64,000 nt of DNA from Linanthus parryae. Lineage: Eukaryota > Streptophyta > Magnoliopsida > Ericales > Polemoniaceae. The notes beneath the pieces are model-generated. The model was not told the origin of the DNA. It searched no databases and worked only from the letters and a program-made list of their open reading frames with translations. The stretch spans positions 153,895,345-153,959,344 of the forward strand of contig JALGPY010000002.1 in NCBI GenBank assembly GCA_023055425.1, read 5' to 3'. Made by a program: the position numbers and the translations under genes. Shown one piece after another: positions 13,185-25,385 of this stretch (position 1 is its first letter; each line of letters begins with the position of its first letter).

Positions 13185-13508
13185 TGTACTCTTTTTCTTC
13201 GCTGAGGTTTTTATCCCACAGGGTTTTTCCTAGCAAGGTTTTTAATGAGGCACGCAGCCAAATGTGAATTCTTGAAGAATGTCATCTTCAATGAAAGTCA
13301 ACAAAGAATCCAGAAGTTCATTATGACAAGGAGAATGTTTATTTAGGTCTGCACTCTTTTTTCTTAGCCAAGTTTTTGTCCCACTGGGTTTTACTTGGTA
13401 AGGTTTTAACGAGGCAGACGATACAAGTTTTCAAGCACCGATGTACTCTTTTTCCTTCGTCAAAGATTTTGTCCCGCTGGGTTTTTCTTGACAAGGTTTT
13501 AACGAGGC
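13185..13508 (+). repeat. Three-fold 3' UTR repeat of the outer element
   Basis: Three imperfect copies of a roughly 70-bp unit begin near 13185, 13348 and 13442. Each runs from a TACTCTTTTTC-like start through AAGGTTTTGTCCC-like and GGGTTTT blocks to AACGAGGCA. This motif is common upstream of the 3' LTR in plant copia elements and supports a copia origin for the non-coding outer element. Confidence 0.7.
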
Positions 13509-13536
13509 ATCCTTATGGTGAATATTCAAGGGGGAG

Positions 13537-13727
13537 TGTTATGTAATATTGGGCTAGTTTATTGGTGAATATCCACCACATGTTGTAAGCCCATTGTATA
13601 TTGCTATTAGCCCATTAGCCCACCCTAATGCCTATATAAGGAGGCTTAGGGTTAGAGAATAATACACATCTCTCTACACTATTCTCCCTACATTATTTGT
13701 CTCTCTTACTCTGTCTCTCTCACAAAC
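13537..13727 (+). repeat. 3' LTR of outer element
   Basis: 191-bp repeat of 1223-1413, preceded by the polypurine tract at 13527-13536. The TATA-like TATATAAGG is kept. Confidence 0.8.
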
Positions 13728-14101
13728 GTATATGATTTTTATTGGATGATCATCTGTTTGGAAATTATATACGGTGACAGATTAGTTAGTTGGTTTAAGA
13801 TGAGTTTTCGGGAGTCAAGGCGGAACATGGAGGGCACACATTTTACAGAACCACAAATACACCCCACAATTTCAAAGAGTAATTCGGTTGTGCCCCTTTC
13901 TTAATTATTACAAACTAGTCTTAATCCCGCGCTATGGTGCAGGATGTGCATTTAATTGTAGTTTAGTTTTATAGAAAAATTAGTATTTTTTGAAGTTTGA
14001 GAAATATATTACTTAAATTCACGAAATAATCTTTTAACAATGTATTATACTGGTAAAATAATTAAACATATACACCAAAATCTATATTATTATTTGCATA
14101 T

Positions 14102-14592
14102 ACACCAAAATCTACACTGGTTGTAATCAGAGATTGGAAAGGTGTCTTCATAGCCGGATTATCCAAACCGATCCCTTTTTCCGTCACAGCTAAGGTAGCG
14201 GAAGCACAGGCAGTGAAAGAGGGTTTCAAGCTTGCAACTCGGAAAAAGCTAGATCGGATCTGGATGGAAACTGATGCTCTCATGGTGGTTATAGAGATGA
14301 AATCTCTAACCAAGAATGGAAGCTATAAGGATAAGACGGAGATGGAAAGCACTCTCGAAGGCTGTAAAGTCTACATCGAAGAAGTAACCGACTGGTGTAT
14401 TAATCACATTCCACGTATGTGGAATGGGACAACTCATCTCTTTGCTCGAGAAGCTTCCCTCAATAACCACTGTAGTAATTGGTTCGATAGCCCACCTAAT
14501 TGGGCCTTAGACAGTTTGTACTTTGATCATTTGGGCCGGTTTCAGGCCATAGTGGCTTAATAAATCCACATCTTTCAAAAAAAAAAAAAATA
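14102..14592 (+). pseudogene. 5'-truncated LINE with ORF2 RNase H end
   Basis: A frame from about 14104 to 14560 encodes the C-terminal RNase H-like (RVT_3) domain typical of plant L1-type LINEs, including VIRDWKG, AEAQAVKEGF, WMETDAL and a HIPRMWNGTTHLFAREA end. A 14-base A-run follows at 14577-14590. The insertion is framed by the 14-bp duplication TATTATTTGCATAT (14088-14101 and 14593-14606), the mark of target-primed reverse transcription. The frame is open but has no start of its own and lacks the endonuclease and reverse transcriptase, so it is not a working gene. Confidence 0.85.
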
Positions 14593-14606
14593 TATTATTT
14601 GCATAT

Positions 14607-16553
14607 TTTTAAAGCATATAGGTCAATGGTAATTCAAATTTTAATGATACTATTTAGTACCCCGCGCCAAAATGTCCGGATTTCTAATGAAAACGTATGG
14701 TAAAAGTTCAGGTTCTATTAAGATCTAGACATTTGGCGTAGAAGCACAAAATTAAAGTAGAATTAATTCGTTCGAATAGAGAATCTCATAGTCTTACAGT
14801 ACCAATTGAACAAATCTAAAACACGAATAAAAGAGTGCAACCGGGAAGAGTTTCTTGTGTTAATTTTAATTTTATACTTCACTCCGTAAAATATGCGACA
14901 CTAAAATATATAGTTTGTGTAAAAAAATGACTGTGCACGAAGTGTCATATATATTGGGATAAAAAAAAATGAATCGAAAGAGGTATTTCCTTGATGAGAA
15001 GTCTACGGCCGGCCCATTTAATTTTTTTATTCTATAAAATTGTAAGTAATTCATAACGTTTAGTTGTTCTAAAACGATATAATCATGTTCTAAAGAGATA
15101 TATTGGAGATCTTTTTAATGTAATGATTATACCAAGTAGGTGTTGTACTTGAAGGTTCAAAGTATTTAGTATAACAATTTAGGGTAAGCAAATCAATTCT
15201 TAGTTTTGTCTCTTTAAAGAAGTGATATATATACATAGACCAATTTTAATGCATAGAGATTCATGTTAAGTCAATAAACTCTCACATTTAATACGCTATC
15301 ACCCCTTTCAAACCATCAACACACGTAGCCACATAAGAAATGTGTACTTGTGTCCCGAATTTTTCTATTAGATATCTTAACCGGCCACAGCGAAATACAA
15401 TAGTCATCCTAAGATGATGCGCTAGACTTGTCAATACTAAGTTTTCTAACTACGTTATTTTCAATGAAAAAGAAATTTATAAAAAGCTTAGGGGTAATTG
15501 GCAGTTTATTCTGTAGTTATGTATCACTTGTAATGTATTGTGTTGCTGTGTGAATGATATAAAACAATTAAAGAAACTCATATTTCTTTTTTCTTAATAG
15601 CATTTAGTCTACAGAACATAGAAGAAAAAGATATGTAAACTACTTTCACTCTGAAAATGAAATAGGAGTGTGTCAAGATAAACTATTTGACTATACTATA
15701 AAAAAGAGTTCTTGCTAGTTACCAACTTCACATCGTTAGTCACTCCAAAAGTAGATGGTAAGTACAGTTCTGCTACCTTCAACTTCAACGAAAAGTTAAA
15801 CTTTCAGTTAGAATTTGGACAAAGAAAATGAGAAAACTGATTTTTTAAAAGTCGTATATCTCGTCTTGTAAAGTTATGTTTTAGACAGTAAGGTAACATG
15901 ACAAGATGTGAGATGATCTAATATTTGATTTTGACTACAACATGGGACACTTCAGATGATCTCATCTTGAAATTATGCATGTAACGAAAATGATTATGTT
16001 CATTGAACAATAATGCTAATATTTTTATAAGCGTAGTACCACTATGTCTTCCAATATAGTCAAGAAATAAATAAAACATACAAAATCGAAGGTCTTTGTA
16101 CATGTATGCCCATGAAGGAACAACATGACATATATTGTGCTTATAACATATCGCATGTGGTGCAAAGAGATTCAGTGGATCTTGCTCAATTAATCCCATC
16201 TTATTGATGTATATAATTTTTATTTATTTTGACTTTCTTCTTTCTTTCAATTTTTCATTTCATAAGAATAATCATATAGTTAGCTTTTTATTTATATTTT
16301 TAATCGTTTTAATGTTTGAGTGGAAAGGACGGAGATTTTTTCCATTGACCTACGGGATGAAACATTTATTTATTTTATTTATGACAATATATATCTATAT
16401 TTTATAATGACAAGCCTACTCCTTCAAGCACATTTTTAAGTAAAGCATAACGTTAGTATAGTTTTGCATTTTATTTGAATACGTTTTAATGTTTAGGTAG
16501 AAAGAAAGGAGATTTTTTCTTTTTTCTAGGGTGATGAAACAATTATACTTAGG
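14607..16553. other. Unassigned AT-rich sequence
   Basis: Only short frames without recognisable motifs occur here (for example 15918-16199 minus). I see no LTR ends, TIRs or tRNAs. It may be old decayed repeat or plain intergenic DNA. Confidence 0.35.
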
Positions 16554-17530
16554 GTAAAAGACATTTTCCACCCTCCATTTATAGAGAAAATACATTTTGC
16601 CCCCTAACTTATTGAGAAAATACATTTTTCACCCCTGTCAGAGTTAGGAACTAACGGTGGACTAATGGAGGGGTAAAAAGACAAAAATACCTCTGAAATG
16701 TTGAGAAATTACCCCACTGTAAATACCCTTTCCTTCTTTCTCCTCCCCATTTCCAAACCCTAACCTTATCTCTTTCTCTGTCTCTCTCTTATTCTCCACC
16801 CATTCATCCCTACGGAACCGCCACCAGAACCGACTCACCTCTCTCACCACCAGTTAGCGGTTCAAATCCAATCGAACTCCCTCTCCGTTCGACGAATAGA
16901 AAGAAGCCCAGGATCCACAACCACCACCATCACCTCGCCGCCGGCCACCTATGTCGGGGTCTACGACGGTCATGGAGGGCCCGAGTCTTCACATCGCGAA
17001 CCCCTCTATTCTCCAACACCATCTCAATCGATTCAGCTCCGACACCTTCTTCTTCTCCTCTCTCACTCTCTTTCAGCTCCGACACCTTCTTCTTCTCCGA
17101 TTCATGTAGTCTCCTTCACATTCCAGAGGAATGTTATGCATAAGGTTAGGGTTCCTCTCAATCTTTTCTCACCGTCTTCTCTGACGCCAATTGGTGTAAA
17201 TTCAATCGATTCTTCTACTCCTGATTGTTGTTTAAGTCGGTTTCTGGTGTTGGCGTGGCCTTCGGCCGTCGCTGTTGTTGTTGGTCCGAGAGGGAGAGGG
17301 GGAGGTCGTCAGGGAAACATAGTGATAGGGAGGGAGATCAGAGAAGGAGGGAGGTGGAGTTAGAGGTGGGTTCCAGTGGTGGGGGTGCGGGTGGTGGTGT
17401 GTTGGTTGGAGAAGAAGAAAAAGAATTATTTGAAGAAAAGATAGAGAAGAGAAGGACAAGTTGTCTTGGGGATGAAAAACAAAACTTTCACCCGTAAAAG
17501 AGAAGTGTTGGGGATGGTGAAAACTCATTT
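16554..17530 (+). other. Possible gene-capture segment
   Basis: It opens with GGGTAAAAGACATTTTCCACC, resembling the GGGTAAAAGACAC-type termini of plant repeats. It then turns into C-rich sequence that looks like a plant gene's 5' region (CCAAACCCTAACC, CT tracts) and includes a PP2C fragment. A similar opening starts the segment at 39426. I could not find a matching inverted end, so a Pack-MULE-like capture is only a guess. Confidence 0.35.
16947..16997 (+). pseudogene. PP2C protein phosphatase fragment
   Basis: One frame reads TYVGVYDGHGGPESS. VGVYDGHGGPE is the metal-binding signature of plant PP2C phosphatases, where the Asp and Gly bind the catalytic metal pair. Downstream, in another frame, ILQHHLNRFSSD (about 17010-17045) resembles the family's following helix, suggesting a frameshift. 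No other PP2C motifs are present, so this is a captured or decayed fragment, not a phosphatase gene. Confidence 0.6.
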
Positions 17531-17739
17531 GTTTTATTTTATTTTCTAATTTTTATTATCTCTCAGGCTTTATAGTTTTTGTTAACTACACCATCACCCC
17601 TAATTATTAACTAGCTAATATCAACTAAAATTTTAACTACCTCCCTACTCGTCATAAGTTTTAGAAATTAACGTTCAAACTCTACGAAAAAGTCATTAAG
17701 TACCCATATATATAATAAAAACAGACGGGGTGTTACAAC

Positions 17740-18665
17740 AATGATCTGTATAAAGATCGAAGAAAGCTCCTGGAGTTGTAATCTTTAATTTAATGATGCA
17801 GTCAAAGAGTTTGGTTCCATCAAGAAGAAATATGAGCTTGTGTTTAGTTCCATCAAACTTCTGGTCTTGTATGTAAATGACATACTAATCATTGGGAAAG
17901 GTTTCCCTACTCTATTATCGTTAAAATATTGGCTAGGGAATTGCTTTTCATTGAAGGATTTAGGCAAAGCAACTTATAAAGGTCTATGGAGATAGATCAT
18001 GAAAGTTGTTCGACTTAAGTCAAAGTACATATAATGACAAGGTTTTAAAACGGTTCAACAAGAAAAAATATATACTCTTACCTTGTCACATGGAGTTAGT
18101 CTTTTGAAGGCTAATTTTCCTTCCAATTAGATTGAGAAAGGGCCGTATGAATAAGATTCACAAGATACGTCATATTATGTACTAGGCCAGACATGTCATA
18201 TGAGCATGACATGAAGATACCAGTCATATCAAGATATGAGTCATTGGATAATGGTCAAGAACATCCTTATGTACTTGAGAATAACTAAGGATGAGTTCTT
18301 GATATATGGAGGAGAGGAAGAGTTTACTGTAATGGGTTACCCTGATGCAAGCTTCCAGACCAACAAAGATGATTCCAGATCATAGGTAAGTTTGTATTTT
18401 GCCTTAATGGAGGGACCGTGAGATGGAAAGGTTCCAGGCGAGATTCAGTTACTGATTCTACCACAAAGGATTGAGTATATTGTTTCATATGATGCACATA
18501 ATTAGAAGATTCCATCTCATTCGATTTTCAATAGAGGAAATGTGAATATATGCAAAGTGCCAGCAGATGAATCTCCTAAAACCCCTTGCTCAGCGAAAGC
18601 ATGAGGGTCGCGCTAGATCAATTGGCATATGATGCACCAGATTGACTCTAGTGCAAGTGAGAGAC
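17740..18665 (+). pseudogene. Decayed copia reverse transcriptase / RNase H
   Basis: Pieces of copia pol appear in shifting frames. KLLVLYVNDILIIGKG near 17855-17900 corresponds to the RT catalytic block, with Asn where the first catalytic Asp should be. NCFSLKDLGKATY follows. RNase H traces include DEFLIYGGEEEF and PDASFQTNKDDSRS near 18290-18385. The 3' end runs through a polypurine-like AAGTGAGAGA into an LTR at 18666. It is the same family as the element at 4574-12773, in the opposite orientation. Confidence 0.8.
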
Positions 18666-19815
18666 TGTTGGAGTATGCCCTAGAGGCAATCAATTTATTG
18701 TGACATTTATATGGATTTACTATTCACTGTTTTATAAATATGGAGATAAGTTAACATAAATGTAGTCCTTAGAATATACATGTTATATTCTTAAATATCC
18801 CTAGTCAGTACTATAGTTAATTTGGACAACTGTATTCCATCGAGACTACTATGTGGGTAGAATGATTTGGGGATATCAAGTCTAACACATGGGTACACAT
18901 TAGATGTTATGGTGTACTGGATTGACCCACTATGACAAGGATACATGGGAGTTATGTGAATGTCACAAGCGCTTCTCATAGCAACAATGGTGTTGTGATC
19001 CTTCGACTTAAAGTCACTAGATACTCTAGTTGTGAATTATTATGTTTTGATATCGCCAAACGTTGCACCGTAACTGGGTAACTATAAAGGCGATAATCGG
19101 ATATGATATGAAGCACGGTGAGAAATGATAGTGATGTAGAGAGGATTTGTCTCTCTTACATAATGTGAGTAAATATCCACGACCACTCGATGAGTGAGAC
19201 TTAGGGAAATTCCATGCTCGAATAATCAATATGAGATAATGATATTATTTATTTATTTAAGTCTACTCACAGATCGAGAAACTATATATTGGATATACAA
19301 GTGTGACAGTTCATGTCTTTTGTCCAATCTGGATAGATGAGAAAAAGGGACTATACAACGCAGTAAGATTGGTCACATAGGTTAGTCAGATCACTGGCAT
19401 TCCTATTACTTGGGTAGCAGTGATGAATTGCTAGATGTCGCTCAATGTTTGTAATAATTGTGATTATTGCCAATGTACTTAGGAACCTACATGGTGAAAC
19501 ACAAGAATAGATCAAACTGGAATTAGTTTCTCATTAGTTGGACTAAAGAGCAATAATAAATTGATTGGACTCAAGTGTAAACTGTGCTCATTAGTTGGAC
19601 TAAAGAGCAACTGTGAACTAGAATGCAAACTAATACAAACTGTTGGATTTAAGGGAAAAGATGAATTCCTCTAGCTATAAGTAGGATTTGTAGGCTATAA
19701 AATTCAGTCTAGATTCATTTGTACTCTACACAGTACACTAGAGAGAAAAGTGGAAGAGAGAAAATAGTTTCTCTCACACTAGGATTCGGCCACAAGGAGC
19801 CCCCTATTCATGGAT
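18666..19815 (+). repeat. Angela-like LTR, left part
   Basis: Begins TGTTGGAGTATGCCCTAGAG and can be followed along the Angela-like LTR at 4574-6141 (reverse strand). It is interrupted at 19815 by the gypsy-like element and resumes at 31385. Within it, CATTAGTTGGACTAAAGAGC is repeated near 19533 and 19588. Confidence 0.8.
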
Positions 19816-21060
19816 ATGACAACCCGTCACGCCTTCATTATAAAAATTATCGACTTACGAAAAAAATTCAAGGTTTACTGTCTACCCGTCTGACACTTCC
19901 AGACAACCAAACCTCAACCAGGAGGACACACAATCCACCAAACAATATTTTTAATCAAAATTCTGAAAAACTGGTACACGACTCAATTATTTAAAAAGTT
20001 ACACCAACTCGTCAAAAATGATAATTTTAATAATTGTCTAAAAAAGTAGTAATTTACAAAAAAATTCTAAAAACAGCTAAAAACAACTATTTTAGCAAAA
20101 CGTCAACTTTTTTGCAATCAACACCGCAATCTGGTACAATCCTGCTCAACTTGTAAAACAGAGGGGTGAGCAAAACAGCCCAGCATGTACTGCCTAACCA
20201 CTGACGTAAAAATCTAAAAGCCAATTAAAACTGCACCAGCTATACACACAATCATATAACGCGAATCCCACAAACAGTATGATTTAACACCCAACACTAT
20301 TTACCATAACTGGTGAAACAACCACAACATATATACACAATACATCGTAAATACAGTAAACGTGAGAATTAGATTTTCCCTACCTGAGTTTGAACAAAGC
20401 ACACGTAGCCTAAGCCACCGAGTAAAAGGTTTATGGTCAACCAAAATGAAAGCCAAAGTATTTATGGACAACTAGCAGTGACTTCCCAAGAGTGAAAAGG
20501 CCACGGAGGCTTGATTTTCAAAATAACAAACATAGACTTGTTGGAAGAGAAACAAACATACGTTTGTTTGTTTCACAAATCTGTTTTTGTTGAAAATAAT
20601 TGGAACAAGTCTCTCTCAAATGGACATGCCATTTCATTCAGAATTACTAGAGTCATTTAAAATCCTCCCCCATGTCCTTAGCCATCTCTCCTCTCCCTTT
20701 TCATTGTTCTCGTAGAAACTGGGCTTATAGGAATAACACTGATGAGCTATTTTTATGTCACCTCATGCTATATCTAAAAGAGGTTTGCCACCAACTTGTT
20801 GGTGACTATGCATACAAGACTTCACATCTAAGTAATTGAAACAAACAATGTATAGTATATATATATGCCACATGCATCTAACAATTAAGTCATTGTGTGA
20901 AATGTCCCTTAGTCACCTTAGAAATGAAGAAATCAAATTCAGTTTCAGCAAAAGAATTGAACTAGAATAATTGACATAATATGTTCATATATGCAACAAC
21001 TAATTCAGATATATTTAAATTAAATCAGAATTATATTATTTAAAACTTTGGGATATTACA
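19816..21060 (-). repeat. 3' LTR of the gypsy-like element
   Basis: 1245-bp LTR whose plus-strand end is GGGATATTACA. It matches 23472-25385 throughout apart from the MITE there and small indels, and is visibly more diverged than the LTR pairs at 1-13 kb, so this insertion is older. Confidence 0.7.
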
Positions 21061-21708
21061 ATTCTACCCCACTTACAAAAAGTTCGTCCCGAAATTGTTT
21101 TTATTAAAATTTCACCTTTTTAAATTGTCACGTACCACAACTTTTCACCACATCCACCACTTAGGCAGTACTAAACCTTATACTATCCTGACTCGAAAAT
21201 ACAGTGACTCTCAAGTACAATGGCACAATAAATGACTAAAGAACAATCACATAAATACGTACATCTTAGGTTCTTATTAAAAATGTGGGAACAATCCCTA
21301 AAAAAAATGGAACAAAAATTATGGTTCCAATTCTAACTCTCCTACATAATTTGAGAAGCTAACCTTTCACGTTAAAGAAAAAAATTCAAGCCTCATTAGA
21401 AAAAAACAACTTGTATGGACATGACTCTTCACCTAAACCACCAAAAGCGGCGCACAATTATTTATCTCTACGAACACGGTGGCAAAATATGTAATGGGTA
21501 GTCAGTTTGATAAGTTTGTATCCAACGTACAAACCATCTACCCACAACCAAACACGTCACACAGAAGTAATAGAATATCGACCGCGTTAAGAGACATCAT
21601 AAAAACAATTGTGTATTTATAAAATCTACAAAATTTTGATGTTGCAATCTAACCTACATACAAAATTTTCGTCTTATGATGCAAGAATATTGGATGAAAA
21701 TAACAAAC

Positions 21709-21920
21709 CCTAATACAGTTTAAAATTATCCGTACTAAACAGAAATCACTCGCTTAATAAAGTTTACAATCAGCAGCACCAGACGGAAATTACCTCGCCT
21801 AATATATTTTAGAATCACCAGTACTAGACAGAAATCACCTCGCCTAATACACTTTAGAATCACCAGTACAAGAAGGAAATCCCCTCGCCTAATACAATTC
21901 AGATTCAACCCGTGCTAAAG
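21709..21920. repeat. 45-bp tandem repeat, about 4.7 copies
   Basis: Successive units start CCTAATACA or CTTAATAAA and end ACCTCG, with GAATCACCAGTAC in the middle. They lie in the interior of the gypsy-like element. Confidence 0.75.
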
Positions 21921-23447
21921 TGAATATATTCTTCGCGATACGAAACACATGTCATGGCTTTGAGACGAAAGGGACACGCTAGTTCACCATATATTTGAGT
22001 CACCGTTCATAGTTAGAACGCAAGTATTTTACCAATCTGTCTCACAGACATGTAACGCGGAAATGCGAATCCACTTAAGCATGATATAACTCGCTTAATG
22101 AGGTAGAATTACTGGACGCTTACTTTGTACACATTTATTATAATACCCGAATTACCTCAATAACATAATTCATCACCAAACAACCGCTAGATATCTATTG
22201 ACTTTTTAAATAATTGTGGAGTACATGCCACACATGTACACACATACACCATATATGTTGAAGAGACCATGGTTTGTTCTTCTTGATCTCAAAATGATGG
22301 TTATTCTACTGCACAGTGTATGAACCCACCCATGCATCAAACTTTCTAATTTCTTCTTCTTTTCCTTACTGGTTCTTCTTTTATGTGCAATAATATAATA
22401 ACAACTATAAAATCCATATATTTATTCTTGCAAATTAGATGACTAAAATATTTTAGATGGCAAGGAAACTCTACCTAAGAAAATGTCGGTGCTTATAGCC
22501 ACCTTGGAAATCTTGAAGAACCAGTTTATAAATCTATCATAAGCTAGATTGTAAATCCGCCATAAAGAACAATAATATTATTCTTATTTCGAACAACCAC
22601 AATTAGAAAAATAAATTGATGAAATGAGTCAGTGACATTATGTAACCAATATGTCCACAAACCACATTTTCCCCAAACATTCACTAAGTAAATCAACAAG
22701 AGAAATTCCAAACAAACAGTAGAAATTGATGACAATCAACATTTCACAATCTAACAATTGACTAGGTAAATAAAATTTTCAATCAGCGCCCATATATGTC
22801 CATAACCGATTAATATTACATGAAAAATGACAACGACATAAAAAAGTACAAAATTAAAAGTTTGTATAGGTGCTCCATAAGCCCCTTGTGTCACTTTCGA
22901 CACCACTTTAACAGCTTCAGTCAGGACTTGTTCCTTTTTTTTTCTTTCCTTTTTTTTGTAAAAGAAATTATCAACTTTCAAGTTCACAAAGAAGTATCGC
23001 TCTACTACTTAACTTCGTACAAACATTTTGTACCAACCAAGCTAGGTTTTTTATTTCAGGTAATCACATCATATAATACCCAAACCACCAAGTTCATATT
23101 TTTTACTAATCTTCAGTAGCTTATAAACCACTACATAAAATAACTAACATGTTCAATGGGCGAAGTTTTTTTTTTCCTCATGCAACTTCAACAACGAAAA
23201 TTGTAACTTTTTTTATAGAAGGAGCTTCACCAGAATAAATTTTATTTAGTTAATTCTTTTACAAATTTTTACGTACCAATACGGGCTATTACTTCTACCA
23301 TGCACCCAAGCAGTACAAAATTGTGTATCCCGACAGTTTGATGGCTCACAAATGAGTGAGCGTGCTATTTTTACCACAAGTACAAAAAAATTTCCCACAT
23401 CCGATACGCACAACCTCCCAAACGGGATACCCAATCAGTACTTCCGG

Positions 23448-23470
23448 TTGGTGCGCGACTCTGATATCAG
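23448..23470 (-). other. Primer-binding site of the gypsy-like element
   Basis: Adjacent to LTR2, the minus strand reads ACTGATATCAGAGTCGCG. Its TGATATCAGAG core is one base from the initiator-Met tRNA complement. Confidence 0.55.
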
Positions 23471-23471
23471 T

Positions 23472-25385
23472 TGTGATGACCCGTCACACATTTACTATAA
23501 AAATTATCGATTTACGATAAAAATCAGGATTTACAGTCAACCAGTCTGACACTTCCAGACAACCAAACCTCAAACAGGAGGACACACAGTCCACCAGACA
23601 ACTTTTTTAATCAAAATTCTGAATAACTTGCACGTGACTGAATTATTTAAAAATTTACACCAACTCGTCAGAAATGATAATTTTATAATTTTCTAAAAAA
23701 AGTAGTGATTTACAAAAAAATACTAAAAACAGCTAAAAACAACTATTTTAGCTAAACTTCAGCTTTTTAGCAATCAACACCACAATCTGGTCCAATCTTG
23801 CTTAACATGTAAAACAGAGGGGTGAACAAAACAGCCCAGCATGTACTGCTTAACCGCTGACGTAAAAATCTAAAAGCCAATTAAACTGCACCAGCTATAC
23901 ACACTAGGGGTGAGCACGGACCGGTTTTGACCGGTTTTGCCGAAACTTTCTACCCGAACCAATAGGTTCGGGTTCGAGAATGTTCTTCCCAAACCCACCC
24001 AGTGTTTTGTGATACCCAAACCAATCATAACTTATCGACTCGGCCCGATTCGGACCGGTTAAACGGGTTGGAAAATCTTGAGATTTCACTTGAAAAAATA
24101 TTTTAGTTTGGTTAATTTTTTTGTAATATAGGTTTATATAATGTTTAAAGTTGGAAAAGTAACATAATTTCCCATGAAAGAGGAATTGTTTGAGAAAATG
24201 CAATTATATTAATGTTGTTAACTCTTAAAAAGCTTAATTTATAAATCATTATCAAAAATAAAAATTGTAACTTTTACATACGAAACATTAATCGGACCGG
24301 TTTGGTTTTAAGCGGGTTTTCCAAGTCTCAAACCATGATCGATCGAACATCGTTCGGGTTGAGAAATCTATAACCGTAATCAATCATTTAGCGTCGGTTT
24401 ATGCTATATTCGGACCGGGTTGATGCGGGGTGGTTCGGGGAGGCGGGTTGGGGCGGGTTTTGCTCAGCCCTAATACACACAATCATATAGCACGAATCAC
24501 ACAAACAACATGATTTATCACCCAACAATATTTACCATATATAAAGTGGTGAAACAACCACATCATATATACACAATACACCGTATATACAGTAAACGTG
24601 TGGGTTAGATTTTCCCTACCTGAGTCTGAACCCAACACATGTAGCCTAAGCCATCCGAGTAAAATGTTTCTGGTCAACCAAAATGAAAGCCAAAGTATTT
24701 ATGGACAACTAGCAGTGACTTCCCAATAGTCAGAAGGCCACAAAGGCTTGCTTTTCAAAAAAAAAAAAAAAAATTAGACTTGTAGGAGGAGAAACAAACA
24801 GACGTGTATTTGTTTCACAAAACCGTCTTTGTAGAAAATAATTGGAACAAGTCTATCAGAAATGCACATGCCATTTCATTTAGAATAACAACATTCATTT
24901 AAAAACGTCTCAAAGTTTCTCCCATGTCCTTAGCCATCTCTCCTCCCCCTTTTCATTGTTCTCGTAGAAACTAGGCTTAAAGGAACAACACTGATGAGTT
25001 ATTCTTATGCCACCTCATGCTATATCTAAAAGAGATGATGCCACTAACCTGTTGGTGACTATGCATAGAAGACTTCACATCTAAGAAATTGAAACAAACA
25101 ATGTTTAATATAAATATAGTATCAACAATTATATGTAGTCACATGAATATCCAATATATATATATATATATATATATAAACCTTATATATAACCACATGC
25201 ATCTAAAAATTAAGTCATTGTGTGAAATGTCCCTTAGTCGCCTTTGATATGAAGACATCAAATTCACTTTCAGCAAAAGAAATGAACTAGAATAAAGGAC
25301 ATAATACGTTCATATATGCAACCACTAATTCATATATGTTTAAATGAAATCTGAATTATATTATTTTAAAAGTTTGGGGTATTAC
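23472..25385 (-). repeat. 5' LTR of the gypsy-like element
   Basis: Starts TGTGATGACCCGTCAC and ends GGGTATTAC at 25385. The final A of the LTR is at 31379, beyond the Sirevirus-like insertion. A 568-bp hAT MITE and a TA run near 25155-25178 make it longer than its partner. Confidence 0.7.
23905..24472. mobile_element. hAT-type MITE, copy 1
   Basis: Terminal inverted repeats TAGGGGTGAGCA and, from the other end, TAGGGCTGAGCA (11 of 12). The 8-bp target duplication ATACACAC (23897-23904 and 24473-24480) is perfect, as expected for hAT transposases. The matching position in the other LTR (near 20250) lacks the insert, giving an empty-site comparison. The interior is rich in ACCGGTT and GGTTCGG and has no gene. 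A relative lies at 46096-46661. Confidence 0.85.

Larger units (their letters stand above)
1223..13727 (+). mobile_element. Non-coding LTR retrotransposon (LARD-like), outer element
   Basis: Two nearly identical 191-bp LTRs, starting TGTTATGTAATATTGGG, bound this element. A polypurine tract AAGGGGGAG lies directly before the 3' LTR. The flanks share GTAT (1219-1222 and 13728-13731), consistent with a target duplication that has lost a base. About 3.9 kb of internal sequence remains once the nested copia element (4574-12773) is removed, and I find no intact gag or pol frame in it. The left interior holds an array of small palindromes and the right interior a three-fold repeat of a kind familiar from the 3' ends of plant copia elements. 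Probably a non-autonomous copia derivative moved by a partner's proteins. Confidence 0.8.

Noticed and set aside
17136..17528. Overlapping frames of 75-98 codons on both strands
   Set aside because: Low-complexity GA/CT-rich and Gly- or His/Pro-rich translations, typical of chance frames in skewed sequence.
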